From Candidatus Chloroploca asiatica (lineage in GTDB: Bacteria > Chloroflexota > Chloroflexia > Chloroflexales > Chloroflexaceae), in contig NZ_LYXE01000129.1 of the NCBI RefSeq assembly GCF_002532075.1, positions 1-35,031 of the forward strand: a stretch of 35,031 nucleotides of DNA, given 5' to 3'. The translations under genes and the position numbers were made by a program. The notes under the pieces were generated by a model, which was not told the DNA's origin, did not search any database, and saw only the letters and a list, made by a program, of their open reading frames with translations. Of this stretch, positions 7,858 through 14,717 are shown piece by piece; positions within the stretch are counted from its first letter, which is position 1; each line of letters begins with the position of its first letter.

Positions 7858-8628
7858 TTACGTCTGGGCTTGTGATGCATCGGCAGGTGGCTCGAGCGGC
7901 CCCTGCCGGATATCCTGAGGCGTCTCGATCCAGCCACGGCGCAAAGCAAAGAGTACCGCCTGAGTGCGGTCATTCAGCGACAGTTTGCGCAAAATCGACG
8001 AGATATGGTTTTTGACCGTCTGCGTACTAATATGCAACGAGTCAGCAATCTCTTTGTTACTCCCGCCAGCCGCAATACGTTCAAGCACCTCGATTTCACG
8101 GTCGCTGAGGGGCGTAAAGATCGGCACATCAACCGCTTCGGGGTCAGTGGGCAGCGCTTCGGGCAAACTCCGAAACTGCGTCAAGACCCGACTGGCGACC
8201 CGCGGTTCTTCCAGCAGCACATCATTAATCACATACTCGCCGTGCGCAACGCGGCGCAAGATCTCGATCAACGCCTGTGGCTTGACGTCCTTCGAGCGAT
8301 ACGCGGCAGCACCTGATTGCAACGCGTGAAACGCCTGCTCATCGCTCTCGTGCATGCTCAACATCACCACCCCGAGCCCCGGGTACTGACGACGGACGTG
8401 CCGCGTCAACGCAAGGCCATTCATACCTGGCAAATTCATATCAACCAGCATCACATTCGGTTCGGTATGCGAGTCGGCTTGGGCAAGCCACTCAAGTGCG
8501 GCTTCACCACTCGCAACATCACCGACGATCACGATATCATCCTCACCACTCAAGGCCCAGCGAACCCCCTGGCGAAAGAGCGGATGATCATCAACAACGA
8601 GCAATTTTATGGCAATGTGGGAGGCCAT
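7858..8628 (-). CDS. NarL/LuxR-type response regulator
   Basis: A 256-residue DNA-binding regulator. The receiver domain (about 7-125) has D13/D14, phosphoacceptor D63 (VDMNLPGMNG), S91 and K113. The C-terminal LuxR-type HTH is TPLSDREIEVLERIAAGGSN (172-191), continuing EIADSLHISTQTVKNHISSI. I chose ATG 8628 because AGAAGGA lies nine bases upstream; an in-frame ATG at 8661 has no such site. The start lies inside the end of maf, so the two are probably cotranscribed and coupled. No sensor kinase gene is adjacent, so the signal is unknown. Confidence 0.93.
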   Translation of the reverse strand: MASHIAIKLLVVDDHPLFRQGVRWALSGEDDIVIVGDVASGEAALEWLAQADSHTEPNVMLVDMNLPGMNGLALTRHVRRQYPGLGVVMLSMHESDEQAFHALQSGAAAYRSKDVKPQALIEILRRVAHGEYVINDVLLEEPRVASRVLTQFRSLPEALPTDPEAVDVPIFTPLSDREIEVLERIAAGGSNKEIADSLHISTQTVKNHISSILRKLSLNDRTQAVLFALRRGWIETPQDIRQGPLEPPADASQAQT

Positions 8629-9470
8629 GGCAAAGGTTCCTTCTGTTGGTGTGCCAGCCATGCATAATAACTTGCCGTCGCGTCAGCTAGCCCGGTGACA
8701 CCTGCACCACGCAACAAACGCACCACCGCAGCGAGCGGGAAGCCCACCACCGCAGTGTAACTTCCATAGACCGCTTGGATCAACTGGCCACCCATGCCCT
8801 GCAAACCATAGGCGCCCGCCTTATCACGCGGCTCACCCGTGGCAACATACGCCGTGATCTGGGCTTCGGTCAACGGCGCAAAGACGACCTCGGACATTTC
8901 GATATCCAGCCAGAAAGGACGCCGAGCCGCTGTCGCTAGAACGGCATGAGGAGCTTCGTGGTGCAACGGCAACCAGATTGGCTCTGGCAGAGCCTCATAG
9001 AGTGTGGTCAGATCGGATTCAGGTGGTGTCGCTGACGCAAAAGCCCCCGCGACACACAACCCGGTATAAACACGATGGGTACGTCCTGACAGACGCCGCA
9101 GCATCAGATGAGCTTCAGCATCGTCGCGCGGCTTATTCAACACCTCGCCATCAATCACCACCACCGTATCAGCGCCCAACACGACGGCATCCAGGGCGTG
9201 TGTAGCCACAGCGTGGGCTTTACGCCAGGCAAGCAGCGTCGGATGATAACGTAACGGCATTTCGGCGGTTGGCAGCGCCCCCAACACCTCGGACGGCACA
9301 TCGGTCTCGGCCTCCTCGGCATCAGTGGTCATCACGGTAAAGGTCGCCCCAAGCGTGGCAAGCAACTCGTGGCGACGCGGTGAAGCTGAACCCAGCACAA
9401 GACGGGGCTGACCCGTCTGTTGATGAGCATGCGTCTGATCATTATTTCCAGTTGGAGAAACTCTTGTCAC
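8607..9470 (-). CDS. maf: Maf-family nucleotide pyrophosphatase
   Basis: Maf proteins hydrolyse dTTP/UTP or modified nucleotides to monophosphates. The family motifs are present: SASPRR (28-33), VVLGADTVVVIDGEVLNKPR, LSGRTHRVYTG and DKAGAYGLQG. There is no ATG near the first motif. GTG 9470 gives 287 residues and lies about 38 bases after the predicted transcription start, whereas the in-frame ATG at 9596 lies upstream of the promoter. Typical Maf proteins have about 190-210 residues. The extra length is an N-terminal tail of about 22 residues, roughly 35 residues inserted between VYTGLCVAG and MSEVVFAPL, and a short C-terminal tail. Confidence 0.9.
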   Translation of the reverse strand: MTRVSPTGNNDQTHAHQQTGQPRLVLGSASPRRHELLATLGATFTVMTTDAEEAETDVPSEVLGALPTAEMPLRYHPTLLAWRKAHAVATHALDAVVLGADTVVVIDGEVLNKPRDDAEAHLMLRRLSGRTHRVYTGLCVAGAFASATPPESDLTTLYEALPEPIWLPLHHEAPHAVLATAARRPFWLDIEMSEVVFAPLTEAQITAYVATGEPRDKAGAYGLQGMGGQLIQAVYGSYTAVVGFPLAAVVRLLRGAGVTGLADATASYYAWLAHQQKEPLPWPPTLP

Positions 9471-9515
9471 AATGTATGGTTGCCTGAATTGATCGATCCA
9501 ATTGCGTACAGTGCG

Positions 9516-9544
9516 ATCATAACACTTACGTGCGTAGATCGCAA
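9516..9544 (-). promoter_or_regulatory. Promoter of maf
   Basis: On the minus strand TTGCGA (9544-9539) and TATGAT (9521-9516) are separated by 17 bases, predicting a start near 9509. It lies only 8 bases inside the direct repeat bordering the mobile element at 9564-9771. Confidence 0.72.
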
Positions 9545-9563
9545 GATGCAAGACGCTGGCGAA

Positions 9564-9771
9564 CAGGGCTGATGCATCATACGAAACCGGATACAAAAAG
9601 ACGCGCCATCAGGGCACCCGCAAGGGGTGCCCCTACCGGCCGGGGCCGGATCCGGTGTACGGGCACCCCTTGCGGGTGCCCCGGCGGGTACCGGCCGGGG
9701 GCCGGATCCGGTGTACGGGGACCCCTTGCGGGTGCCCTGGCGGGCGCATTCACGGAAGATGCAATCGTCCT
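9564..9771. mobile_element. MITE-like element, copy 1
   Basis: A non-coding element flanked by a 12-bp direct repeat GACGCTGGCGAA (9552-9563 and 9772-9783). Its left end (AGGGCTGATGCATCATACG) and right end (GATGCAATCGTCCT) are imperfect inverted repeats, and it matches the reverse complement of the element at 31439-31606. The first 65 bases differ from that copy at only a few positions. The interior holds palindromes of the GGGCACCCGCAAGGGGTGCC type and a roughly 55-bp tandem duplication (9634-9688 and 9689-9743). No transposase is encoded, so it is presumably mobilised in trans. Confidence 0.75.
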
Positions 9772-9830
9772 GACGCTGGCGAAGCGTCGGGGCAGCAGAG
9801 CCGCCCAAACGAAATGCATGAGAGTGCAAA

Positions 9831-9856
9831 CGGGCGCGGTTGATCACCCGCGCCCG
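9831..9856 (-). terminator. GC-rich hairpin after the GSDH lipoprotein gene
   Basis: CGGGCGCGG (9831-9839) pairs with CCGCGCCCG (9848-9856), immediately 3' of the minus-strand stop. There is no clear U-tract. Confidence 0.5.
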
Positions 9857-9862
9857 CTCCGC

Positions 9863-11167
9863 CTACTCCACCACCAGTCGGTAGACACCCCCACCGGTAC
9901 GGTCAACCAGATAGAGTTCGCCTGCTTCGTCTTCGCCAAACGAGGTGATGCGCAGATCAACCCGTCCAATGAGAGCGGTTTCCCAGCCTACGCCGTCGCC
10001 ATAGGTGCCCCAGAGGTTGCCCGTGCAGAAGTCGGTGAAGACATAGACGCCATTGAGTTGAGGAAAGGCCTGACCGCGATAGACATAGCCACCTGTGATC
10101 GAACATCCGCCTTCAGCACTGCCATGAGGATAGACAAAGACCGGTAATTCCAGGCCGGTCTGATCGCACGAACTAGCATTGAAGCAGCGATCGCCCTCCA
10201 TAATCTTCCAGCCATAATTTTCCCCACCCAGGCTACTGGCAGGCTGAACATGGACTTCTTCGAGCGCATTCTGGCCGACATCGGCAAGATAGAGGTCGCC
10301 CGTTGCGCGGTCAAAAGAGAAGCGCCAGGGATTGCGCAAGCCATAGGCCCAGATCTCCGAGCGGGCCGGATCAGCATTGACAAAAGGGTTGTTCGCAGGA
10401 ACGGCGTATGGTTCGTTGCTGTCAACATCAATCCGTAGCAATTTGCCGAGCAGGCTGCTCAGGGTCTGCGCATTATTCCAGGGGTCACCTCCAGCGCCAC
10501 CATCACCGGTGCCAATATACAGGTAACCATCTGGCCCAAATTTGAGCAAACCGCCATTGTGGTTCGCGGCGGGTTGGTCGATCGTCATGAGGATCGTCGC
10601 ACTCGCGGGATCGGCGCGATTGGGATCAGCGCTGAGCGTGTACCGTGCGACAACCGTTGTCCCACTCCGATCAGTGTAGTTGACAAAAAGGTGTCCGTTC
10701 TCGCGGAACTGTGGGTGAAAGGCAATACTCAAGAGACCCTGCTCATTGCCTTGCGAGCCAACCAGTTCAGTCAGATCAAGCAATGGCTCTTCAAGGCGCA
10801 CAGCACCTTGCACGATCCAGATCGCCCCCGCTTGCTCAACCACAAAGAGGCGGCCACTGCCATCACCAGCATTGGTGATGTGGGTCGGATTGCGAAACCC
10901 GTTCAAGATTGGCTCGACCGTGAGTTGCAACGTGTTGAGATCAGGCGGCGAGACAATGATCGTGGGCAAATTGATCGTCGTTGCGGTGGCCGCAGGCTCG
11001 ACAACAGGCGCACTGGGCACTGTCGGCGAGGCCGAACTCGTGACCGGGGTCGGGGTAAAAACCGGCGCAACAGGTGCAGTTGGCAGAGGAGTTGTCGCAG
11101 CTTCACGCGCACCACAACCAACCAGGAGCAACAGAACAGCAAAAAGCGCAACGATGCGAAAGCGCAT
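9863..11167 (-). CDS. Lipoprotein of the soluble glucose/sorbosone dehydrogenase (GSDH) beta-propeller family
   Basis: A 434-residue exported lipoprotein. ATG 11167 gives MRFRIVALFAVLLLLVGCGA, a signal peptide with lipobox LVGC, preceded by AAGGA. A Pro/Thr-rich linker (about 22-80) leads to a six-bladed propeller of the PQQ-dependent GSDH type. Recognisable pieces are GFRNPTHITNAGDGSGRLFV, NEQGLLSIAFHP, AANHNGGLLKFGPDGYLYIG (its NHNGG His is the general base in characterised members), LLGKLLRIDVD, AYGLRNPWRFSFD and GGENYGWKIMEG. It probably oxidises an aldose or other alcohol outside the membrane, if PQQ is available. Many family members have unknown substrates. It stands alone. Confidence 0.9.
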   Translation of the reverse strand: MRFRIVALFAVLLLLVGCGAREAATTPLPTAPVAPVFTPTPVTSSASPTVPSAPVVEPAATATTINLPTIIVSPPDLNTLQLTVEPILNGFRNPTHITNAGDGSGRLFVVEQAGAIWIVQGAVRLEEPLLDLTELVGSQGNEQGLLSIAFHPQFRENGHLFVNYTDRSGTTVVARYTLSADPNRADPASATILMTIDQPAANHNGGLLKFGPDGYLYIGTGDGGAGGDPWNNAQTLSSLLGKLLRIDVDSNEPYAVPANNPFVNADPARSEIWAYGLRNPWRFSFDRATGDLYLADVGQNALEEVHVQPASSLGGENYGWKIMEGDRCFNASSCDQTGLELPVFVYPHGSAEGGCSITGGYVYRGQAFPQLNGVYVFTDFCTGNLWGTYGDGVGWETALIGRVDLRITSFGEDEAGELYLVDRTGGGVYRLVVE

Positions 11168-11248
11168 ACGTGAAAGATCCTTTCCAGGTTTCAGAACGAG
11201 GGTTGTTATCAGCGTACCACAGAATACCTGGCTCTGCAGCACGACAAG

Positions 11249-11285
11249 GGAAACCCCTGGCTGACTAAGTCAACCAGGGGTTTCC
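11249..11285. terminator. 12-bp hairpin between two minus-strand genes
   Basis: GGAAACCCCTGG (11249-11260) and CCAGGGGTTTCC (11274-11285), with inner TGAC/GTCA pairing that leaves a TAA loop. It lies downstream of the secreted-protein gene and may terminate it; no U-tract. Confidence 0.6.
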
Positions 11286-11307
11286 TCCTGTGCAAAATGC
11301 CCGCATA

Positions 11308-11344
11308 CTGTGCCACACAGCGGCAAAGCCGCTGTGTGGCACAG
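11308..11344. terminator. 17-bp perfect hairpin after the secreted-protein gene
   Basis: CTGTGCCACACAGCGGC (11308-11324) pairs perfectly with 11328-11344 around an AAA triloop, ten bases past the stop of the minus-strand gene. No U-tract follows. Confidence 0.65.
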
Positions 11345-11354
11345 ATATCATCAC

Positions 11355-12611
11355 TTACTCATCGGGATTACCGTATTCATTCCAGTCGTAGGGATTGGGA
11401 TCAATGAAGTCGAGGTCAACCCGCGTGCGTGGATCATTGTCGAGACCGATCTCTGGGCTGACATAGGGGTTGAAGACCGTGCCGAAATTCTGCTCGAGGT
11501 TAAAGCCGGCAATGACCAACTGGCGGCTCTCGGCGCCCTGGGCAGTCAATTGATAGAACCCAACGGGCAGACGTTCGTCAAGCGCCAGTTCGACCAGGAA
11601 CTGCCCGGCAATCGGATCAGCAAAGGTTGAAGGGAAGCCGCGCACGGCCCCATCTGGGAAGGTGAGCCAGAGATCAACCCGCTCACCGGGGAAGAAGAGG
11701 TCGCCATTGGCATAGAAGACACTGCGCTGGGGGGCACTCATATCGGCAGGCACCACCACATAGAGTTGGGCCGGGCCGCGTTGCACAACAGGTGGCGCAC
11801 GCAACTCGAAGCTCGCAAAGACACGGAACTGACTCTGCTGTCCAAGGGCCGTGAAGGTATAGCGCCCGGTAGGATTCTTGCCTTCAAACTGGAAGGAGGT
11901 CGAGAGGGCACCAGCAGGCGTTGCCTGCACAACCTGCTGCCCGGGAGGAAAGTTGATCACGGTGCCATCGGGGGCGGTGATCCAGAGCGAGACAAGCTCG
12001 CCGCCAAGAAAACCGCGGCCATCAACTTCAACGATCTCCCCTTGGAAGGCCGCAGCGACATCTTGCCCGTTGCGGGTCACACGCAGGGTTGCGTTGCCAG
12101 CCGGCCCTGGCTGCCCACCAGGCGCCACCACAAAGAAGGCCGTTGCGTTGTTGATCCCACCGCTACTCAAACCACGTCCGCTGACAGTATAACAGCCATA
12201 CGGCCAGGTGCCAGGTACGGGGATCGTCAGTGAGAACTGGCCCGCCCCGTTCGAGACAAAACGGCTGGCGGGTGGGAAATTGTTGGGCAGATCGATCACA
12301 CCATCGAGCTGCTGACTGGCGGGAATCGTAAAGACCCGCCCATCAGGAAACGTTATGTCGACTGTAACCGGCTCAGGCCCAAAGGGTGGGGCAAGCACGC
12401 GGAAATAGTCGAAACGAGTGAGAAACGTCTGGCCCTGGAAGACCGCCGGGGCCGAACCACCAGTACGAGCACAGAAGGCTGAACCCTGTGGTGTAAACAC
12501 GGCAATCTGAGCTGCTGAAGCAAAGGCTCGGTAGCTCGAGAGCACCAGGATCAGACCAATGGTCAGCGTCATGCCGATCATGAACATACGCCGGACGTGC
12601 GCGGTGAGCAT
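11355..12611 (-). CDS. Secreted protein with three tandem beta-sandwich-like repeats
   Basis: A 418-residue exported protein. ATG 12611 has an AGGAGG site eight bases upstream. The N-terminus (basic MLTAHVRR, a hydrophobic stretch at 9-27, then a likely cleavage after ASA near 33) is a signal peptide. The mature part shows three repeats of about 105-125 residues. Each has a W/I-T-x-P-D-G strand (TFPDGR 87-92, TAPDGT 212-217, TFPDGA 317-322) followed 30-50 residues later by G-x-Y-x-x-x-A/G-x-G (139-147, 249-257, 351-359). This is an Ig-like or macroglobulin-like pattern. The acidic tail ends in DPNPYDWNEYGNPDE. No enzyme motif is seen; a cell-surface or matrix protein is likely. Confidence 0.8.
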   Translation of the reverse strand: MLTAHVRRMFMIGMTLTIGLILVLSSYRAFASAAQIAVFTPQGSAFCARTGGSAPAVFQGQTFLTRFDYFRVLAPPFGPEPVTVDITFPDGRVFTIPASQQLDGVIDLPNNFPPASRFVSNGAGQFSLTIPVPGTWPYGCYTVSGRGLSSGGINNATAFFVVAPGGQPGPAGNATLRVTRNGQDVAAAFQGEIVEVDGRGFLGGELVSLWITAPDGTVINFPPGQQVVQATPAGALSTSFQFEGKNPTGRYTFTALGQQSQFRVFASFELRAPPVVQRGPAQLYVVVPADMSAPQRSVFYANGDLFFPGERVDLWLTFPDGAVRGFPSTFADPIAGQFLVELALDERLPVGFYQLTAQGAESRQLVIAGFNLEQNFGTVFNPYVSPEIGLDNDPRTRVDLDFIDPNPYDWNEYGNPDE

Positions 12612-12687
12612 AGCTGTTCCTCCTGACAATGAGAATGTTCCTACCCCGTCTGGTAGAAACCTGAGAAAAATCTGATCGTCAGGTGAT

Positions 12688-12717
12688 ACAATACTCCTAA
12701 AATTCACGCACGAACAA
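12688..12717 (-). promoter_or_regulatory. Possible promoter of the secreted-protein gene
   Basis: Minus-strand TTGTTC (12717-12712) and TATTGT (12693-12688) with an 18-base spacer; start predicted about 70 bases before ATG 12611. Moderate match only. Confidence 0.35.
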
Positions 12718-12727
12718 GCAGCGTAGA

Positions 12728-13171
12728 TTACACGAATGTGACAGCGTTCGTTTCGCCGAGGAGGAGGGCACGGACTTGCTTGTACTCCTCAAGGCGCGCA
12801 TAGTCCTTCGCTGTCGGCGCGGCGATGCGACTAAGATCCATATTCTCGGCATTGTCGGCCAACTTCACCGCCCGTGCGACAGGATCGGCGGCAGCGCGCG
12901 TCGCCGCTTCCAAGCGGGATTCACCGGACCGCTTGGTGAGTGCCGCGACTGCGGAGACAACTTCAGCGGGGAACCCTTCAGACCGAAGCTGCTCCAAGGT
13001 GACCTGGGTATCCTCAACGACATCGTGCAGCACCGCTGCCATGCGTTCATGGGCCGTAGACATGCGCAACATGACCCGTAGTGGGTGGAGGATATAAGGC
13101 TGCCCCGCCTTATCGACCTGACCCGCGTGTGCAGCTGCGGCTAACTCAATTGCTCGTTCTAGTGTTGCCAT
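12728..13171 (-). CDS. HD-domain (p)ppGpp-hydrolase-like protein (SpoT/MESH1-type)
   Basis: A 147-residue stand-alone HD protein. Metal-binding residues visible are H29 (YILHPLRV), the HD pair H49/D50 followed by E53/D54 (VLHDVVEDT) and D106 (KLADNAENM), matching the hydrolase half of RelA/SpoT enzymes and small alarmone hydrolases. It has no synthetase, TGS or ACT domain. Likely reactions are removal of the 3'-pyrophosphate of (p)ppGpp or a related nucleotide hydrolysis. ATG 13171 is preferred (GAGGT upstream) over a TTG at 13210. The gene follows a short ORF and a nucleotidyltransferase gene on the same strand. Confidence 0.87.
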   Translation of the reverse strand: MATLERAIELAAAAHAGQVDKAGQPYILHPLRVMLRMSTAHERMAAVLHDVVEDTQVTLEQLRSEGFPAEVVSAVAALTKRSGESRLEAATRAAADPVARAVKLADNAENMDLSRIAAPTAKDYARLEEYKQVRALLLGETNAVTFV

Positions 13172-13193
13172 TTTTTCAATCTTACCTCGGTAG

Positions 13194-13355
13194 TCAAGAA
13201 ACGCTAGCAATAAAACCTATTTCTTCAATATAATATTCTGGCCATATTTTCATGTCCTCGTCAAAGCCTTCTTCTGCCAGAGCTTGTTCGTCCGCAGGCA
13301 CGCGTTTGGCGCTTTCGCGGGCTAAACGCTGCCGGCGCATGCCCTTGAAGGGCAT
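13194..13355 (-). CDS. Short ORF of uncertain reality upstream of the HD gene
   Basis: The minus frame ending at TGA 13194-13196 encodes 53 residues from ATG 13355. It has a basic start (MPFKGMRRQRLARESAKRV) and an acidic, natural-looking tail (EEGFDEDMKIWPEYYIEEIG). The frame is open a further 22 codons upstream without an ATG, so it may be the tail of a decayed gene. There is no ribosome-binding site, and an 8-bp palindrome (13337-13357) covers the start. It could be a small toxin-antitoxin-like component given the neighbouring nucleotidyltransferase. Not recognised. Confidence 0.28.
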   Translation of the reverse strand: MPFKGMRRQRLARESAKRVPADEQALAEEGFDEDMKIWPEYYIEEIGFIASVS

Positions 13356-13432
13356 GCAAGAGGGTTCGACGGCATCAACTGGACAGCGGTGTTCGGCGGC
13401 AGTTCTAACTGCCTCGTGCTTTCAAACGGTGT

Positions 13433-14005
13433 TTATTCTTGCTCTTTGTTGCGTTGAAAGCGCGAAATACGCTGTGTAAGGTCGAGAATAATATCTTGAA
13501 TAGCAGTTAAATCTTGATTACTGACATAAGGTGTGAGTTCAACGCTTATTTCTTGCATGTTTGGGTTGTGATAAAACATCAGTGTTGCTACATCATTTTC
13601 ATACAGCCCAACTCGGACAAAATCACCCTGCCTATAAAGCGAGGGTAGAGCATAGAGTTTCAGGAGGAGAAGACCTTTTACCGTTGCTGATGTAATTGTT
13701 CGCTCGAAAAACGGCTGCAGGGTAGTGTGATGTTTTTGAACATGGGCAAAGAGTGGATTTTTTGTGAGGAGGAAATCGATTTGAAGGTTTTGATAGATGC
13801 CACGAGCAAAATACTCGCTCTTACTTGTAATGGTGATTTCTTGCAGCTTCCGGAGAGCCGTCACATTGAGAATAAGATCGATATCTTCGGTGTTCCTCCC
13901 TTGAATATATTGAAGTAGCGCAATACCACCAACAAGAACATACTTCATTTTCCTTTGTTCGAGTAGACTAAAGAGATTGTTGACGGCTTGGAGTAAATCG
14001 TCCAT
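13433..14005 (-). CDS. Nucleotidyltransferase (AbiEii/MNT-like) of a toxin-antitoxin-type module
   Basis: A 190-residue protein with the nucleotidyltransferase-fold signature: YVLVGGIALLQYIQG (22-36) containing the GG motif, then TEDIDLIL with D41-x-D43 as metal-binding pair. The rest is helical and basic. I favour ATG 14005 (AAGGAGC ten bases upstream) over the in-frame ATG 14095. Base composition is clearly more AT-rich than the neighbours and codon use differs (many TTT, ATT, AAA), suggesting horizontal acquisition. Such genes often follow a small partner protein; a frameshifted candidate partner lies at 14238-14392. Family members act in abortive infection or TA systems; the target here is unknown. 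Confidence 0.82.
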   Translation of the reverse strand: MDDLLQAVNNLFSLLEQRKMKYVLVGGIALLQYIQGRNTEDIDLILNVTALRKLQEITITSKSEYFARGIYQNLQIDFLLTKNPLFAHVQKHHTTLQPFFERTITSATVKGLLLLKLYALPSLYRQGDFVRVGLYENDVATLMFYHNPNMQEISVELTPYVSNQDLTAIQDIILDLTQRISRFQRNKEQE

Positions 14006-14237
14006 GGTTGTTTGTGCTCCTTGCCATTGCTGAGTGTTGAAGAAACGAGCATTTTGTATAATCTTACCAATATGAATACTTGTTCGGGTTGTCATAGTAT
14101 TTTCTTTTCGTTACATCTAGACGCGCAGATTGCATCAGCACGCGATACGCCTGCCGGCGCGCCACAACGGAGGAAAACGGGGGCGTGGGGGAACGTGGTT
14201 CCCCCATTTTCAGCGTAGCCCTGCGCGTGGGTAACCA

Positions 14238-14392
14238 TTACATGGTTTGTCGCATACATTCCAAAGCAGCAAGCCATTCACGCACAGATTTCATGAGCCA
14301 AAATTGAGTATCTTCGGGCGCATCAACTCGTGAGGTAATTATAAACGCCGAACGATCCATCCGATAGGATAGGATTGTTGCGTATCAGCCAT
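14238..14392 (-). pseudogene. Frameshifted small partner gene of the nucleotidyltransferase
   Basis: From ATG 14392 (after GGCAGAG) the frame reads MADTQQSYPIGWIVRRL and stops. In another frame, 14360-14238 reads MDRSAFIITSRVDAPEDTQF, then WLMKSVREWLAALECMRQTM, and stops. The second part, with its FW and R-E-W-L-A-A-L-E-x-M-R-Q pattern, looks like the small helical proteins commonly encoded just upstream of AbiEii-type nucleotidyltransferases (remembered association). It is missing the C-terminal tail those proteins usually have. A single frameshift joining the two would restore one short gene; the early stop suggests further decay. Confidence 0.5.
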
Positions 14393-14717
14393 ATCTCTGC
14401 CTTCTGGATTGGAGGTATTGTAGCATACGAAAGCACCGTTGTGGCTAGGATTGCCCAGGTAGGATAAGAACGTAGCACGGCCCAACGCCCTGCGCATCAG
14501 CCGAGCCACCCCAATAGATCGGGGCAACATGCGAGCCGATTCCAGCTTGCAAAATCGGCCCGATCGCGCTCGACGCGCAGCGGCGCGATCGCATCGTCCT
14601 CCTTGGTGGCCCTGACTGGCGATGGGGCAAGGGTTGCTCAATGAGGTTGTGGGCAGCGGGCGAGACGCCCGCGTACCCAGGCTCGCAAAGTAACAGAAAA
14701 CGGCATTCCCAGAGCAG
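14393..14717. other. Intergenic region, possibly decayed coding sequence
   Basis: About 325 bases. Minus-strand frames here stay open over 60-100 codons but carry no recognisable domain. A stretch on the minus strand (IGPILQAGIGSHVAPIYWGG) reads naturally but is broken on both sides. I make no gene call. Confidence 0.4.

Noticed and set aside
9530-10147. 205-codon plus-strand ORF sharing a segment with one near 31371-31598
   Set aside because: The shared peptide is just the translated MITE end; the rest is antisense to the GSDH gene.
14339-14641. 100-codon minus-strand ORF
   Set aside because: It is Arg/Ser-rich with no recognisable domain; only its last 17 codons plausibly belong to the frameshifted small gene.
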